This document shows positions 25,254 through 37,642 of a DNA stretch of 64,000 nt, one piece after another (the stretch's first letter is position 1; each line of letters opens with the position of its first letter). Below the pieces are notes generated by a model that did not search any database, was not told the DNA's origin, and saw only the letters and a program-made list of their open reading frames with translations. The stretch covers positions 48,709-112,708 of the forward strand of contig KV425614.1 in assembly GCA_001632425.1 (NCBI GenBank), read 5' to 3'. Origin of the DNA: Neolentinus lepideus HHB14362 ss-1 (lineage: Eukaryota; Basidiomycota; Agaricomycetes; Gloeophyllales; Gloeophyllaceae). The position numbers and the translations under genes were made by a program.

Positions 25254-26907
25254 CGGAAGGGACCGGCGTCGCGACACCCTTTCGGTTAATCACTGGACGG
25301 TCCCCTGCAAGCAGTAGGGCATCTCCCATGCCTTCCAGGATTGCTGAGATTCGTCTGAGAACGCAGTCAGCAACATAGCATTGTTGCCCTACGAAAAAGT
25401 TATGCTGACCTATCTTCACCGTCCCGTATCTTTTTATACACGTGATGCAGTGTAGATCCGTGTCAGCGGTCTTGGACGGCAGCCCAGACGGACGAAAACG
25501 TTTGAAGTTGATTTCATGCGAACGTGTGTCTTCGATAGACAAGGGGATCGGTCGACGAGCAGTAACTAGTAACCGGCAACAGGTCACTCAGAACAGGGCG
25601 TCCCAGGGACCCTTCTATTTGATCATCGATGACCGGAAAGGTCGTATTCTCGGTAGACGGAAGGAGCACAATCCTGTACTCCATCGAAAGGTTACAAGTC
25701 CCTTCGCTGATCACGGATGCCTGTTAACTGTCCAGAAGTCAGCATCATCACGTCTGCCGCGCGCGGTTATTAGAAATACCTTTCGCAGGTCTGTCGCTCT
25801 GACGGAGGCCTCTCCTTAGCAAGAGCCTGCCTCAATTAGCGCAGCGATATGTTACGCCAAATGCCTTGGTTCTGAGGCTGCAGAGTAGACCTACAGACGT
25901 GTCAAAATCTGGATTGGTTCGGCGACTGTATCTCTGTCATCAATCGACACAAAAGGATATGGAGCCCCCACGGATCACGAGCTTCCGTTGACCCGAGAGG
26001 CTGCACGAGTAGTTTGTCTCCGCGAAAACGGGTACCATACAAATTCCGTGGAATCTTTGACTACTTAGATATATCTTTGCCACACTGTCACCATTCTCGG
26101 CTAGAATACGAGTCAATCGCGTACCAGCCGGTGTGGGCAGGTATATCTTTGTTTGAGATATTAACTTGTGATTCTGAAAACCAGAGCGGTATCATGAGTG
26201 ACAGCAGATCCTTCGATAGACAAGGTAGTTTCTTGATACTTGCACCAACTAGTAGGGTAACAACGCATCTGTGTACCACCGGTTGCATCCCTCTTGTGAG
26301 ATACGTGCCAGTCCTGGACTCTCGATGAACAGGTCCATACAGCGCAGCATTGGGGAATCAGAGAATACGAAGTGTAAGCTACTCAATCGGACATCAATCA
26401 GAGAACAACACTCTTGGAAGACACGCAAATTACTTGCCTAGCAGGCAAAGGTTGCAACTGAAGTACGCCAATCCTTGACGGACGCAACCTGGATCGGCCG
26501 ATGTGTCCATGCATAAAAAGATTGGATAGGAAAGGAAAAGAACGGAACACTAAGTCGATGGCCAAGGAAATCAATGTCTCTCGACCACCAAAAATATCAG
26601 GAGCTCCACGAGCTTGCAATATTACACGACAGAAAAGTCAATCCTAGTGCAATGAATACCTTCGTGTCCGCGGTAGTCCTTAAATCGGATTCTTCCAGCT
26701 TATAGTAAATCACTGACGCATATATTCTGCGCTTTGCTTGAGTCCAAGTACTCGGAGGAAAAATATCGGGGGGTTAATGTTACGAAGTTAAGCTGCAGAC
26801 TTGTTGCAAGTTGCAACGCGTGGAGTCACAATAGTCACGGGATACTTATCATCACGTTGACGGTTGTCACGCTGTTCCACAAAGATGCGCCTAAAGCCAA
26901 AAAGTAA
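25254..26907. other. Intergenic, no gene recognised
   Basis: Upstream side of the isomerase gene. Frames are short and show no motifs on either strand. Confidence 0.4.
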
Positions 26908-26978
26908 TGCATTAAGCGAGAATCGAACTCGCGGCCAGTCGATGGCAACGACTGAGGTTACCACTACCCCATTAATGC
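26908..26978 (-). tRNA. tRNA-Gly (anticodon GCC)
   Basis: The minus strand folds as a full cloverleaf. The acceptor stem is GCATTAA/TTAATGC (7 perfect pairs) with discriminator A. The D arm contains GGGGTAGTGGTAACCTC. The anticodon stem is AGTCG/CGACT around loop TTGCCAT (anticodon GCC), and the T arm is GCGAG-TTCGATT-CTCGC. There is no intron; the 71-nt length is normal for tRNA-Gly. CCA is not encoded, as expected for a nuclear eukaryotic tRNA. Confidence 0.95.
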
Positions 26979-29900
26979 CTGTGCAGAACGCTTGCATGTT
27001 TTATATATAACTACTTCCTCTCGGACGACGTCATTAACTGGTTAAGAACTCGCCAGGGATTGCAGAGAGTTGTTAACATCTGAATATCATGGATGTTGGT
27101 TCGCATTCATGGCGCTGCCGATCGTCCACTGATGGCGACACACTCTATGTTAGGTTTCTTGGGCTAGTGGAACTGAGCTTTTACTGGGATTTTACCTTTA
27201 ACGGGACGGCAGACTCTGTCAATACATACACCATCAAGGCTATCGACCCGAGCAGCGCGATCCTGAGCAAATCGTCTCGAAGAAGAATATCTCGCGAGCA
27301 TGGACAGAACTCAAGTGCCAGTCCCCCTCCTCGGTGCGCGGATTGTTGCGGACGAGAGGAAAGAGGTCGTTGGGTTTGAAGTATCTAGGAAGTACTGGTC
27401 GAGCGAGGAGAACCTGGGTTTCAGCGTCACTGAAGACTTGTCATTGAATCGCCAGCCGACGCCTATGAATTTGGGAAGACCCTTCGCGATGGTTCTCGGC
27501 AGCCCTCGCAAGACTTGCTCGCCCGACTATCCTCCGTCAGACGACTGATCGCCATGTCCTCTATGTTACTTTCCATATTGCCCATGGCACGGCCATTACT
27601 GGTGGAATGGTGAATGCTGCTTTTGGGAGAATCCTCATCGACTTGATTGCCTCAGGATCGCCGTCCATGCAATAGATCTAGAGGACAGGTTACGGACGCT
27701 CCGGACCCTAATCGGCAGCTCCGTATACATGGAAACGAACTATCGGGAGAGTAATTGCGGAGAGGAGGCAGAGTACATTTAAGGTACGCTTTCACTTGCT
27801 GTCCATTTCGTATCGTCATGCTGCCGTGTGAGTATCACCCCAAGAGCTGACTTTGTGATGTGGACAGGGTGGTCATATGTTCCTTCGTCATGTAAACACA
27901 ATGATATCAGCCACTCCAGCCATGTCTTGCGAGACTCATATCACCTTGGAACCATCAGTGTCGTGGTATATCATTTTCACCCATTGCAAGAAGAAAATCA
28001 CGTTCGGCCATGCTCACCTTGTCCTTGTACAACTTGCTCATACTCGCGTCTTGCATCGGTGCAGTAGCGGAGAAGGCGGCAGCCCGTGCACGACGCCGCT
28101 CTGCTGAATATGCGCCCGTTCCTGGATAAAGGATGGCTGGCGAGAGGTGGAGAAGTTGAACTCTTAATTGCAATCGACTTACTCTTCCGCGTTTTGCCCT
28201 TATGCCCTCAGTGTCGGAGTCGGAATGTGAGGCCGATGGCACACTATCGGTCTCCAAGTTCCTGAGTCGAGAGAGGTTTTTCTACCGCTGCAAGTTGATC
28301 AAGAAACAAGTGGACAATTTTCTGCGGCATCCGTTGTTCCTCGAAATCGCTCGCGCTAGCCTCCCTGGCGACATCGAGCGGATTAGATTTGCTACGCTCC
28401 GCTGGATGCAGACGAATGGACTAAGGAGCTCGAGGACGTGTACCGGAATAATCTCGCAATGCAGCGCGATGGTCGTCCTGAGACCGATGATGGAGATGGG
28501 CTGGTATTCACACATGTAGGTTCATCTATGGGAAATGTAAGATTCAATATCGTATCTCTACCTACTGAGTCGCTGAAGGGTCTGTTGTCCAGATCGATAG
28601 CATTGTTCCGTTGAATTACCCGCTTCCGACTACACATCCCCTTTCGTCCTGTCAGAGAGCTCCGCGTATTCAATTAAAGTCGATGGGCGTTGCGGATAAG
28701 TCTCAAATGGTTATTCATGGCCTTGCTGCCGAAGACGAAGTCGACATTATCGATTGGGCTGAAGAATCCCAACCTTTTCTATCAATTCCATCCGTAAGCA
28801 TGTCACAGAATTTTCGTAGTTTGTACGGTGACTTTTTCTGTTACCAGCTTCTTCTGCAAGCCACTGAACCCGTCACCTTTCTTCCGTATCCACGCCATGG
28901 GTCCAGATCTTCCTAAACTGGTCCCACCGATCGTGATAGAATGCCGGTGTTATTCGACACAGAACAGGTTTGATATTGTCGTTACGGATGTAAATTGGGT
29001 AGCGTGGTGGCGGTGAGTTCGTCATCTCCGCGACAGTTTCGCGGTTACTGAACACACGTGACAAAAGCGAATAAAGGGATGGCAGAGAAGTTACAGTCAG
29101 GTCAAGTGTTTCTTGGGGGAGGTATGTCTGCATACCGGAGGTGTCTGGTTCCCCGAGTTCAGACTATCACATAGATACCGCCCATCGTCACTCCCCCGCC
29201 ATCACGGACTCGGTATACCCCTGCCGTTTTCTCGTCCCATGCTGTACTGTCCTGATTTCACGAACACAGTTCAGTCTCGCTTAGAAACTTGCTGCTGTGG
29301 TCAAAACTGTATCGCTGTCATCTCTCCTAGAGACGTATACGTCTGAACGTCTCTCAGTCATAGCGGAGATGCTGAACTTGACCAACTCGCTACATGCTTC
29401 GGCCGTCCGCCAACAATCAACGAGTACGATCGGATCCCATGTTTCTGCCGCAGAATCTATTTCAAATGGGTATCAACTATCGATCGGGCAACATCGTCTT
29501 AGACGACCGTCATCCTTCGATTGCAATCTCAGGAACGCCTAGCAGCTATGAAATGGGCGCGAAGGGAGTGAGAGCAGGAGATCGTCCACGCGATGCCCCG
29601 GAGCTGAGGACATACGGTGGTTCGCTGACCGCCGGCGACACAGTATTGTTGTTCGACGTCTTCGTTCGAACTACAGGAGAGGGGAAACATGTCATCCCGC
29701 GACAATCCGGCGATTCGACCTATCAAGCCTCAACAGATACGCCGACTTTAACCTGGCCGCGATATCGGTGATCGTACAACAGGATTCCCCGACAATATCT
29801 GCGGAGAGCAGCGATATATATTGATACAAATGGCCACGCCTATTCAGGTTACGATCTTAGACGGTGTCATAGGAACGTACGTCTTTCACATCAAATTTAA

Positions 29901-30289
29901 ACGTGTAGCTCAGTACTTCAACTTGATCACTGTATAAAGCACGGTGGATTCAATCCATTGAAAGATGTGCAGTAATGAAATTGCATTGCGAAGTCGTGTT
30001 GTATGTGCAAATTTGTGTATTGGAAACTCTATGGTACAGAATGTGCAACTATCAGGGATACATCGTAAGAGATCTGGTAGAACAAGGGGAAAAGGTCTAC
30101 GACATAGATATGATGTTAGTAATAGAGATCAAGTTATCAATCAAATTAAATGCTGCGAGACGATGGGCAATGACGGCCGAATTAATGAGAAACGAGATCC
30201 GAGTGGTGGACAAACATGTATGGAATGACCTGCAGAGCGTTCATAGCTACAGACGTCAACCTATTGCTTGCCCAATAAAGAGACCGACA
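26979..30289 (+). other. Unassigned stretch with scattered coding-like fragments
   Basis: No gene can be built with confidence. Several plus-strand pieces look like protein: VELSFYWDFTFNGTADSVNT near 27170, HIAHGTAITGGMVNAAFGRI near 27580-27640, and FLRHPLFLEIARASLPGDIE near 28320-28380 followed in another frame by ELEDVYRNNLAMQRDGRPET. They may be exons of one or two unknown or decayed genes. The last 400 bp (29880-30280) is AT-richer and has no recognisable gene. Confidence 0.3.
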
Positions 30290-31576
30290 TCAGGCCAACA
30301 AATCTTCCTCTGTCTCGCGTTCACCGTAAACTATCCCAAGGTTTGGGATCGAAGCAATCTCCGCCGTCCACCGCTCCTTCCACTGGACATATTCGCCTGT
30401 AGTGGCGGTAGGGAGAACGTGCAGCTCGGGACGTCTTTTTTGTTCCTCTACATGAGGACGCGCTCCTAAAGATTGCCACTGTGACCTCGACACATACGCG
30501 AGGATTTGTAAGTCCCCCAGCGCCTCGAGATGCACGATGTTGTCCAATCCGCATTTCGCAGGTTGAATGTACATGCCCGCGAAGTTAGCGAATGGACTCT
30601 CGGGAAGGTCTTCTTCCTCATCCACATCCGTACTCGCGTCGTCGGCTGCATTCGAAGCCGTGTCGGCCTCCCCCTGTAGAGTACTCATGTCCGACTCTCC
30701 GAACTCGCTGTCCTCAATATCAACCAAGCTCGGTGTACCCGGCGTCTGGAGTGACTTGAACAGGCGTCCCAGCCGCAGACTCTTTCGAAGCGTCTGCGCA
30801 CAATCATCCGAAAACTGGACGTTGGTGAGTTTCACATGGGAAAGGTTCGGCGCCTGGTCGCACGTGAGCCGGAGAAGGCCGAACGGTTCTTCGGAGAGCT
30901 TCGGCTTAGACGCAAATCCAAGATGGAGATGGGTAAGCTCGGGAAGTGCCTGCTGCGACGTTTCAGGTTCCTCCTCACCGTTGGGAAGGACCCGTGGGAT
31001 ATGGACTGAAAGGTAAGGGAGAGCTGTGAATCGCATCGAGAGGTAGCGAAGTCGAGGAAGCGGAGTGTCAATGATGATGCGATAGGGTGTGATGTGGCGA
31101 TTGTAAGCAAGGAATGTGAGTGATTCGAGTGAGGGGCCAAGCAGTTCAAAGAGTTCTGTGTAAGCGACCAGCAAAGCGTGCACTTCGCCTTGTACAGGAT
31201 CTTTCTTCGCAATATCGGCCGATTCTTCACTCGCATTTTCCGGCTCGGGCGGAACAGGGAGCGCTGCATCTACATCAGAAGCATTTTTGCCGCTAACATC
31301 ACATAAGAAGAGATGCTTGACGGGCGGAATATATTTGCGTCCCTCCCGCTCTGCCCGCTCTTTGAGCAATTGGAGCGTCGACGTAAGGCGCTGGATGGAG
31401 GATAGTCCTGAACAGGAGAGGGACTGGAGGAGGAAAGGTAGCGTGAGCGCGTATACTGTCTTCGATGTCAGTAGCAGGGACTGCCCAGTCTCCCCGCCGT
31501 CCAGAGTAGAGAAGGAGATGATGTGAGAGAGGAGCTCCGGAGGTACGACGTCCATAGCACGAGATCGTATGGCCAC
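30290..31576 (-). CDS. F-box-like protein, single exon, 428 residues
   Basis: One uninterrupted frame. Residues 9-45 (MDVVPPELLSHIISFSTLDG ... SLLLTSKTVYALTLPFLLQS) fit the F-box pattern, which binds Skp1 in SCF ubiquitin ligases. The rest is leucine-rich with strand-loop segments such as LPRLRYLSMRFTALPYLSVH and LPELTHLHLGF, suggesting a degenerate leucine-rich repeat substrate-binding region. An acidic stretch (TDVDEEEDLPES) lies near residue 320. Agaricomycetes carry large families of such proteins with unknown targets. Translation could start at MAIRSRAM or at the Met eight residues later; the latter puts the F-box at the extreme N-terminus. Function beyond F-box is inference. Confidence 0.7.
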   Translation of the reverse strand: MAIRSRAMDVVPPELLSHIISFSTLDGGETGQSLLLTSKTVYALTLPFLLQSLSCSGLSSIQRLTSTLQLLKERAEREGRKYIPPVKHLFLCDVSGKNASDVDAALPVPPEPENASEESADIAKKDPVQGEVHALLVAYTELFELLGPSLESLTFLAYNRHITPYRIIIDTPLPRLRYLSMRFTALPYLSVHIPRVLPNGEEEPETSQQALPELTHLHLGFASKPKLSEEPFGLLRLTCDQAPNLSHVKLTNVQFSDDCAQTLRKSLRLGRLFKSLQTPGTPSLVDIEDSEFGESDMSTLQGEADTASNAADDASTDVDEEEDLPESPFANFAGMYIQPAKCGLDNIVHLEALGDLQILAYVSRSQWQSLGARPHVEEQKRRPELHVLPTATTGEYVQWKERWTAEIASIPNLGIVYGERETEEDLLA

Positions 31577-34500
31577 ACCAAGCGATGTGATTTGGGGCTG
31601 TCAGTGGTGCTGGAGGAGGGGTGGTGCACAGCGAGGGCGTGAGGGCAGGAACAAAGAGTGCTGACGTGTCTTATACTGAGGGGAAAATAACCGATATGAT
31701 GAGAATGACATGACGAAAGAAATGCTGCAGGGATCACCCTGAAGCCAGAACTATGGTGGATGGAACAGCCACAGAATTGGTAACCGAATATCGCCAGACT
31801 TTTCTCGCAACCCAGGAGTAGGACCCTCGTGTTCTGATGCACGAACTAGACGAAGAGCCGGAGCGAAATTATATTGAAAAGTGGGCCAATCACACGGCCG
31901 ACCCCGCACAGTGGAAGGAAATGGGATTCCACGATCACCTTTGGGTGAGTCGCGTAAGAACATGAGGCCTCGATGCCCGGCAAAAGCGGGCGAGTGTCCA
32001 AAATCACTCACGTTCATCGCTTATGAGCTACGAAGAGGTCAGAACGATGTATAGAGTGACGTACATATGGTAAATTAAGGGTCCTGTATGTCAGACATTG
32101 TGATATCGGGGCCCAACCTCGCGAGTGTTTGTTTGACCCAATCTGGCAGATAGCCCCCCATGGTGACGCCCAATGGAGCGGAGCCGCTGCAGACCGTTAC
32201 AGTCCGTACGCCTCTCACACCGATAGTGGAGTGAGACGAGCCATTGAGAAAGACCTTAGAAAGACATTCCACGCTTTGAATTACGATTGTAAAGGATGAT
32301 GGCGGGGAATCCGGGGTGGCGACGAGGAACAGAACCCATCAATGAACGATGCCCGACCATCTGAGAAAGTCTCCGTTTTGTCTCGTCGACTGCATGAAGC
32401 GAAGTCCATGATCATCATCCACACCGCTGATAAAGTTGGGCAAAAATGTACCTTAACTCGTATTGGGCATTTACACGTGTTGCGGATCATCGGACCAGGC
32501 TTCATTGCATCTATCTGAGCGATTAAACTCGCCAATAGGGGATATTGGCGGCCATCAATGCCAGATGACCGGTGACCCTGGATATTTATCGCGATTACAG
32601 GTGTTACGGAAAAAAATGCACACCGTCGCTCAGGAGCACTACTTTTCAAGCATCGGACGTGAAAGCGAAATCTTGCGGGAGGACAAACTAGGTCTGAAAT
32701 ATTGGTTATTCTTCTAGTAGAAGCGAAAACTGTCTAGAACCACCAGGTGTGGGATGGAGAGACGCTCTTCGGGTCAATCTGGAGATTAGGAGTACATACC
32801 TCCTGGCTGTATCCAGGGTTGCTTAAACACCTCGCCTTGTGTTACGTATCACAGTGTAGGCATGCTTGACATCTATTTTGTCGTAAAACCGATAGATAAG
32901 AACATTCTAAGCTCAGGTGTTCCAGGCAAGCACCCTGGAAGGCGTGTAAAGTCAAGAAAATACCTGCCGTAATAGCTCAGACAGCCGGTGCGCGGCACGG
33001 TCAGACCAGCACGACTGAAAATACTCTTGTGACGAGAGGACAACGCTCGAAAGAACCAGTGTCGCACACGAGAGTCCCGATACAGTGTCTTCTGTATCGC
33101 CAGAGGCTAACCTCTCGTCGGTACCATCTCGGATACAATAGACAAAGCATCGGTATACCAAGTTCACATTTTGAGAGCGGAGATAAGAATAGACTTTCAC
33201 AACGCAATCGGTGCAGACCCGCTGTCTCCATGTCTAAAGAGTCGTAAAGGCATCATGGCACACCTAGCGTCAACGCATCCCGGAGATTAGCAGCTGACGT
33301 TAATGCTAAATTGGCTGAGGATAAGACCAACTCCACCTGCGGGTTACTTGGGAGGAACGTGTAGAGCGGGTGGACCCGAGCTTGAGAAAGACCCGCGAGT
33401 TCGAAGTTGCTCACAAAACCCATGAGATGGGTGACATGAGAAAATTAGCGAAATTCGACGATTCAGTGAACATGTACTGAACAGCCCATGATTTAATGAA
33501 AGCTAGGAAAGGGCGAGAGCGTCCATTGCTGGTGAGAGTTGCAGTGAAAGGAGAGTTAAACCGTTGTCTTGGATATCCTGTGGGAACATGCAATTGACTA
33601 AAGGGGGAAGGGGGTTTACGATGTTTCACAGCAGTCCTCGTCAACGCCTCTCACTGGCAAACTTTGCAAACGACTTTGGAATCGTTGCGGTAGAATGTGT
33701 CTTTTCTGTTACTTTTGGCGACTAATCTGAGTTATCTGACTCAGTGTGGCATCAACATGCGCTCTAGTTGCTGCGCACACGGTGGAATCTCGAACTCGTT
33801 GGTTGCCAGTGGTCAAGGGAGAATCGTGCTCGAGTTGCTACTCTTGATTGCAAAACGTTGTTCTCTAGGAGACGTAGTGACATCGCAGCGTATATCCACG
33901 TTGCAAGGATACAGTTTCTAAGGTCTTTCGACCGGCATATAAAGGTAGTAATATTGTCCTTTGGGTCGCCTCAGCGCCATTAACATGTTTCTCGGCATTG
34001 ACAGACCGCAGTTTCTCAAATCAAAGATGACTGACGAAATCGAATGGCTTGGTTTTGTATTTATCAATCTCTGTGACTCGGGTATTGATGCTTTCCTCCA
34101 CCGACCTAGAGTCAAGCGCTTGAGCGACGCATATTCTCATAGACGTGCTTCCACATACATCGATTCCTGGGGACTTGGTGCTACAGTCTCTCACAATGAC
34201 TAACCCCCACTTCCGAACCTCGCCTCGGCACCAGTCAATACGCGGAGGTATTCCCAAGAGAAAGGTAAGTCGCGACGACATCTCATGCCTCTTACCGGTG
34301 GCTCGGGATATCCCATACAGGTGCCGACTGAACGGATCTGCGCAAGGGCTAGACACCATCCATCGAAGGTAAAATGCTTATTTCGAAGACCAATATACCA
34401 ATATACTTTCGATCAGTGGCTCAGTCCTCTGGGAGTGTCTTTCCTGTCTGGATCACATGCTGTCGGCTTCACGATCTGCTACTAATACTATTGTCAGGGG

Positions 34501-35466
34501 ATTAGAAGGATGTCCCTTACGGGTTATGGCGTGGTGTTATCCTGGCACATGCAGACTCCCCACATGCAGACTGCCTGCCAACCATGGATCTGCATCAGTT
34601 CCGAGATTTCTTCCAACAATTCGGCGAAGCGTCTAGTGGCCGTTAATCTCTATTACGGGTAGAGCGGGAAAGAGGTAGAGAGGCATCTGCTGTGGGACTT
34701 TCCCTATGTTTTGAACTGGACGATTTTGATGCCGCATCGCAGCGATGAACTTTTAGACCCGGTTTCTGCAAAAATATCACGGCATGGCGATCTTGGTACG
34801 CAAGGTACAGCCACGGTTCAGCCCCCATTTTCGTTTCCGTACAATGCACTCAACTTTCTCATAAGATGAGGTGCGGTACGATCGACATGTCCACAGCTCT
34901 GGAGAGTTCAGCGTACTGGGGTCGAAACTGAGACGGGACTTAGTGTGTGCATATGTACTGACTGTGAGAACCAGTTGGATCTTACTAGATTCGAGAATGG
35001 GTAGCACAGGACAGGTAACTTGTGACCACTATTCCGAAGAAGACAACCTCGCGTGCATGATGATCTCTTGAACGGGGACTTTTTGATGCCTTCATGCTGC
35101 AGCCTGCTCATTGTGTGGCTGAAAAAGGCCACAAACAAATAAACCAAATAGACCAAACAGGGCAATTCCCACGTTTCTACCCAGCGAAGTTCGTCTGTAT
35201 ATACGGATACCCTGGCTCTGCGGACGTCCATAAACGCATTTCTACATAGATAAGGTAGGTATTGCGTGATATACACATGGCCACCCTCAGATGTGAACCT
35301 CGGCACGATCGCTGGATATTAGGAACGCGGGCAATTCCATGATATTTGGGGCCCTTGCAAATCCGTGGGAAGGTCCATGACAGCAGCACTGCCAGGCAGT
35401 TTGGAGATTTCCGACGCGAGACGGCGCTATGACTTTCGAGTTTCTTACTCGTATCTGTACGTTGCT
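31577..35466. other. Long intergenic stretch, no gene recognised
   Basis: About 3.9 kb with only short frames on both strands and no motif that I recognise. A small inverted repeat, TTCCAGGCAAGCACCCTGGAA, is present near 32928. Confidence 0.35.
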
Positions 35467-37506
35467 ATGTCATCTCGAGGAGCGTCTTCAGACTGGTCTT
35501 TCAACTTACGTGAACGAGCTGTCTTTGCAGACTCTGACGAGAGCGACGACGATGGACCAGAATCGCTGGCCCAGACAGAGGACGCACGCCTCCTCCAGGA
35601 AATGGACCTTACGGCTCGGGAAGATACTGCACAGTACAAGGCTAATCCCTGGAGCATTGCGAAAATAAATGCCGCCTCTCGTTCTGCTCGCGAAGGTTCT
35701 ATGGCAAGTACGCTCTCGGTGCCGACGAAGGAAGGTCTGAAAGGGCGCATCGTGGATGGTTTCAAGATGCAGGCTGAACGCGCAAAAGTTGCAAAATCTA
35801 AAGCCGAAAATCCATTTGCCAACTGCTCGAGACTACCCTTTCCTACTGTTAAGCCCGTTCGCCCTCATACGGCTCAAACTTCCAAGAAGCAGCCTGTCTC
35901 TGCTCCTTATCGTCGACCTGCTGCCGCATCTACCCTGAACTACGGAACTCCCGTTACTACTGACAGCCCTCCCTCTATTGCCTCGTCTTCGAAGAAACAA
36001 ATGCTACCAAATCCACTGACATCCACGAAGAACGCGCATATACCCGCTAATCAAGTTCTTACGTCGACATGCTCACCCGATGCTCAGACTCTGTCGAAAA
36101 TCCTCGCAAGCCCTATGCCTGAATCTCCCCCATCTCCCAATTACGCCGTCTCGATGCGAACTAATGCTGAATCGATCTATGATCTCTATCCCAAACCTCG
36201 TTATGCTGGAACAGCCCTCTTACTAGCTAATTCCCAAAACCTCTCGCATACACCCTTCGTGTCTAATATAAAGTCTACTCCTGATGATGATCCTTTCTAT
36301 GGTGCACAAGAAAACATAGACCCGGAGGCGTTGGGAAGTCCTCTGCAGCCGCGGTCGTATCGACCCAATATATCTTTGTCTTCGCCACCTCGTCCCCCAC
36401 CCTCTTCCGCACTTCTTCCGCTAGCTCTCCCAAGCACTGCTGACGCACGTCCCTTTCAATCTTCTCCCATTCGAGGACCTTCTGGCTTCCGACACAGGAC
36501 TGATCGTCAGGTGCCACGTGTGGATCTAGGTCCGCTCTGGACGAGCAGGCTTACTGCCACCACAGTGGCCTCAAAGGCTATGCCAACTTGGCTGGCCTCC
36601 GTCCTTCCCCCACCTGAATCTGCTCAGACGTCGAATACTGAGGACCGAGTGAGCTACGAAGCATCACAAATGACTGCTGCCTCTGAAATGAATCATCAGC
36701 TGGGCCGTTCCGAGGCACAAACCCCACCACCCAAGAATGAAGCGGTTCGAAATTCTTGTATTTTCCCAAGAAGTTTATCTCCCCGTCTGGTGCACTCAAA
36801 GCCAAATGCAATGTCTGTGTCGGCATATACCCATCCGTCGTTAGATGAGGAGGAGGAATGGTCGACGTTACCGCCCAAAAAGAAGCCCAATATCGACTCG
36901 CGTCCGAAGAAAAGCGGGTTTAAGCAGAGCGGTAAATTCAAGTTGCCTCTTTCTCTTACTGGTCAGCGTCAAGTCGCAGATACGAACGAGAGTAAGAGGA
37001 GAGTGGTGACGTATCTTCCGCCGCCGATAAGTGAGAGTAAGGGACGGGATGCGATCTCGCCCGTTGTCTTCAACGTAACCTCTACTTCTGCCGCAAGTGG
37101 CCGTGGACTGCGGGGATGTGGGAAAGAAAGAGCGGCTAGCACATTATTTGTGACCGAGGATGTTGGGCTCGTGGTAAAAAGGCCACTACACATTCATCCG
37201 CTGTCTCTTCCTGACATACGTTTGTCATGTGAGGTCCAGACAGCTACGAAACAATCCAGGAACCACGAACGCCCACCATCTGCCTTGCCAGGTCACGAGA
37301 GGAGTCTTGATGGAATTGAGTCTTTACCCTCGCCTCCACCGTCCGACCCTTTGTACTGTGAAGTCGAGCCTGCGAATCACTTGGATGTCGATATACGCGG
37401 CATAGAGCGAAGGTATGAGAGGACCAAAAGAGCTATTGACGAGGTGCGCTTATGCCCCTTTCACGCACTGATTCGTGTGAGGTTTACAATGCGTATGTCA
37501 CAGTAG
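35467..37506 (+). CDS. Unknown Ser/Pro-rich protein, large first exon
   Basis: The frame is open from 35467 (MSSRGASSDWSFNLRERAVF) for about 680 residues; a Met 34 codons upstream (35365) is possible but gives a less protein-like start. The sequence opens with an acidic patch (DSDESDDDGPESL) and EDARLLQEMDLTAREDTAQY, then is mostly disordered Ser/Pro/Thr with basic patches (PPKKKPNIDSRPKKSGFK) that could be nuclear localisation signals. The true 3' end is unclear: a donor GTGCGC after KRAIDE (37442) may lead to a short exon at about 37520-37640 in another frame (NLPSCGRVYSDGYDYAADGF). No domain is recognised, so no function is offered. Confidence 0.6.
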   Translation: MSSRGASSDWSFNLRERAVFADSDESDDDGPESLAQTEDARLLQEMDLTAREDTAQYKANPWSIAKINAASRSAREGSMASTLSVPTKEGLKGRIVDGFKMQAERAKVAKSKAENPFANCSRLPFPTVKPVRPHTAQTSKKQPVSAPYRRPAAASTLNYGTPVTTDSPPSIASSSKKQMLPNPLTSTKNAHIPANQVLTSTCSPDAQTLSKILASPMPESPPSPNYAVSMRTNAESIYDLYPKPRYAGTALLLANSQNLSHTPFVSNIKSTPDDDPFYGAQENIDPEALGSPLQPRSYRPNISLSSPPRPPPSSALLPLALPSTADARPFQSSPIRGPSGFRHRTDRQVPRVDLGPLWTSRLTATTVASKAMPTWLASVLPPPESAQTSNTEDRVSYEASQMTAASEMNHQLGRSEAQTPPPKNEAVRNSCIFPRSLSPRLVHSKPNAMSVSAYTHPSLDEEEEWSTLPPKKKPNIDSRPKKSGFKQSGKFKLPLSLTGQRQVADTNESKRRVVTYLPPPISESKGRDAISPVVFNVTSTSAASGRGLRGCGKERAASTLFVTEDVGLVVKRPLHIHPLSLPDIRLSCEVQTATKQSRNHERPPSALPGHERSLDGIESLPSPPPSDPLYCEVEPANHLDVDIRGIERRYERTKRAIDEVRLCPFHALIRVRFTMRMSQ

Positions 37507-37642
37507 CGCAGACGAGCTCGCAAGGAGCTTCCGATACTCTTGAACTTGCCCAGTTGCGGTCGTGTATACTCAGATGGATATGATTATGCTGCGGATGGAT
37601 TTTCGGAGCCGCTGGGACCGAAGGAGGTGCTGATTATGGTGT

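Noticed and set aside
29900..29965. tRNA-like string GTGTAGCTCAGT...GGTGGATTCAATCC
   Set aside because: It has D-arm- and T-arm-like words, but neither the acceptor stem nor the anticodon stem pairs, so it is not called a tRNA; a mitochondrial insert is possible but unsupported.
30567..31016. 149-codon plus-strand frame
   Set aside because: Antisense shadow of the F-box-like gene.
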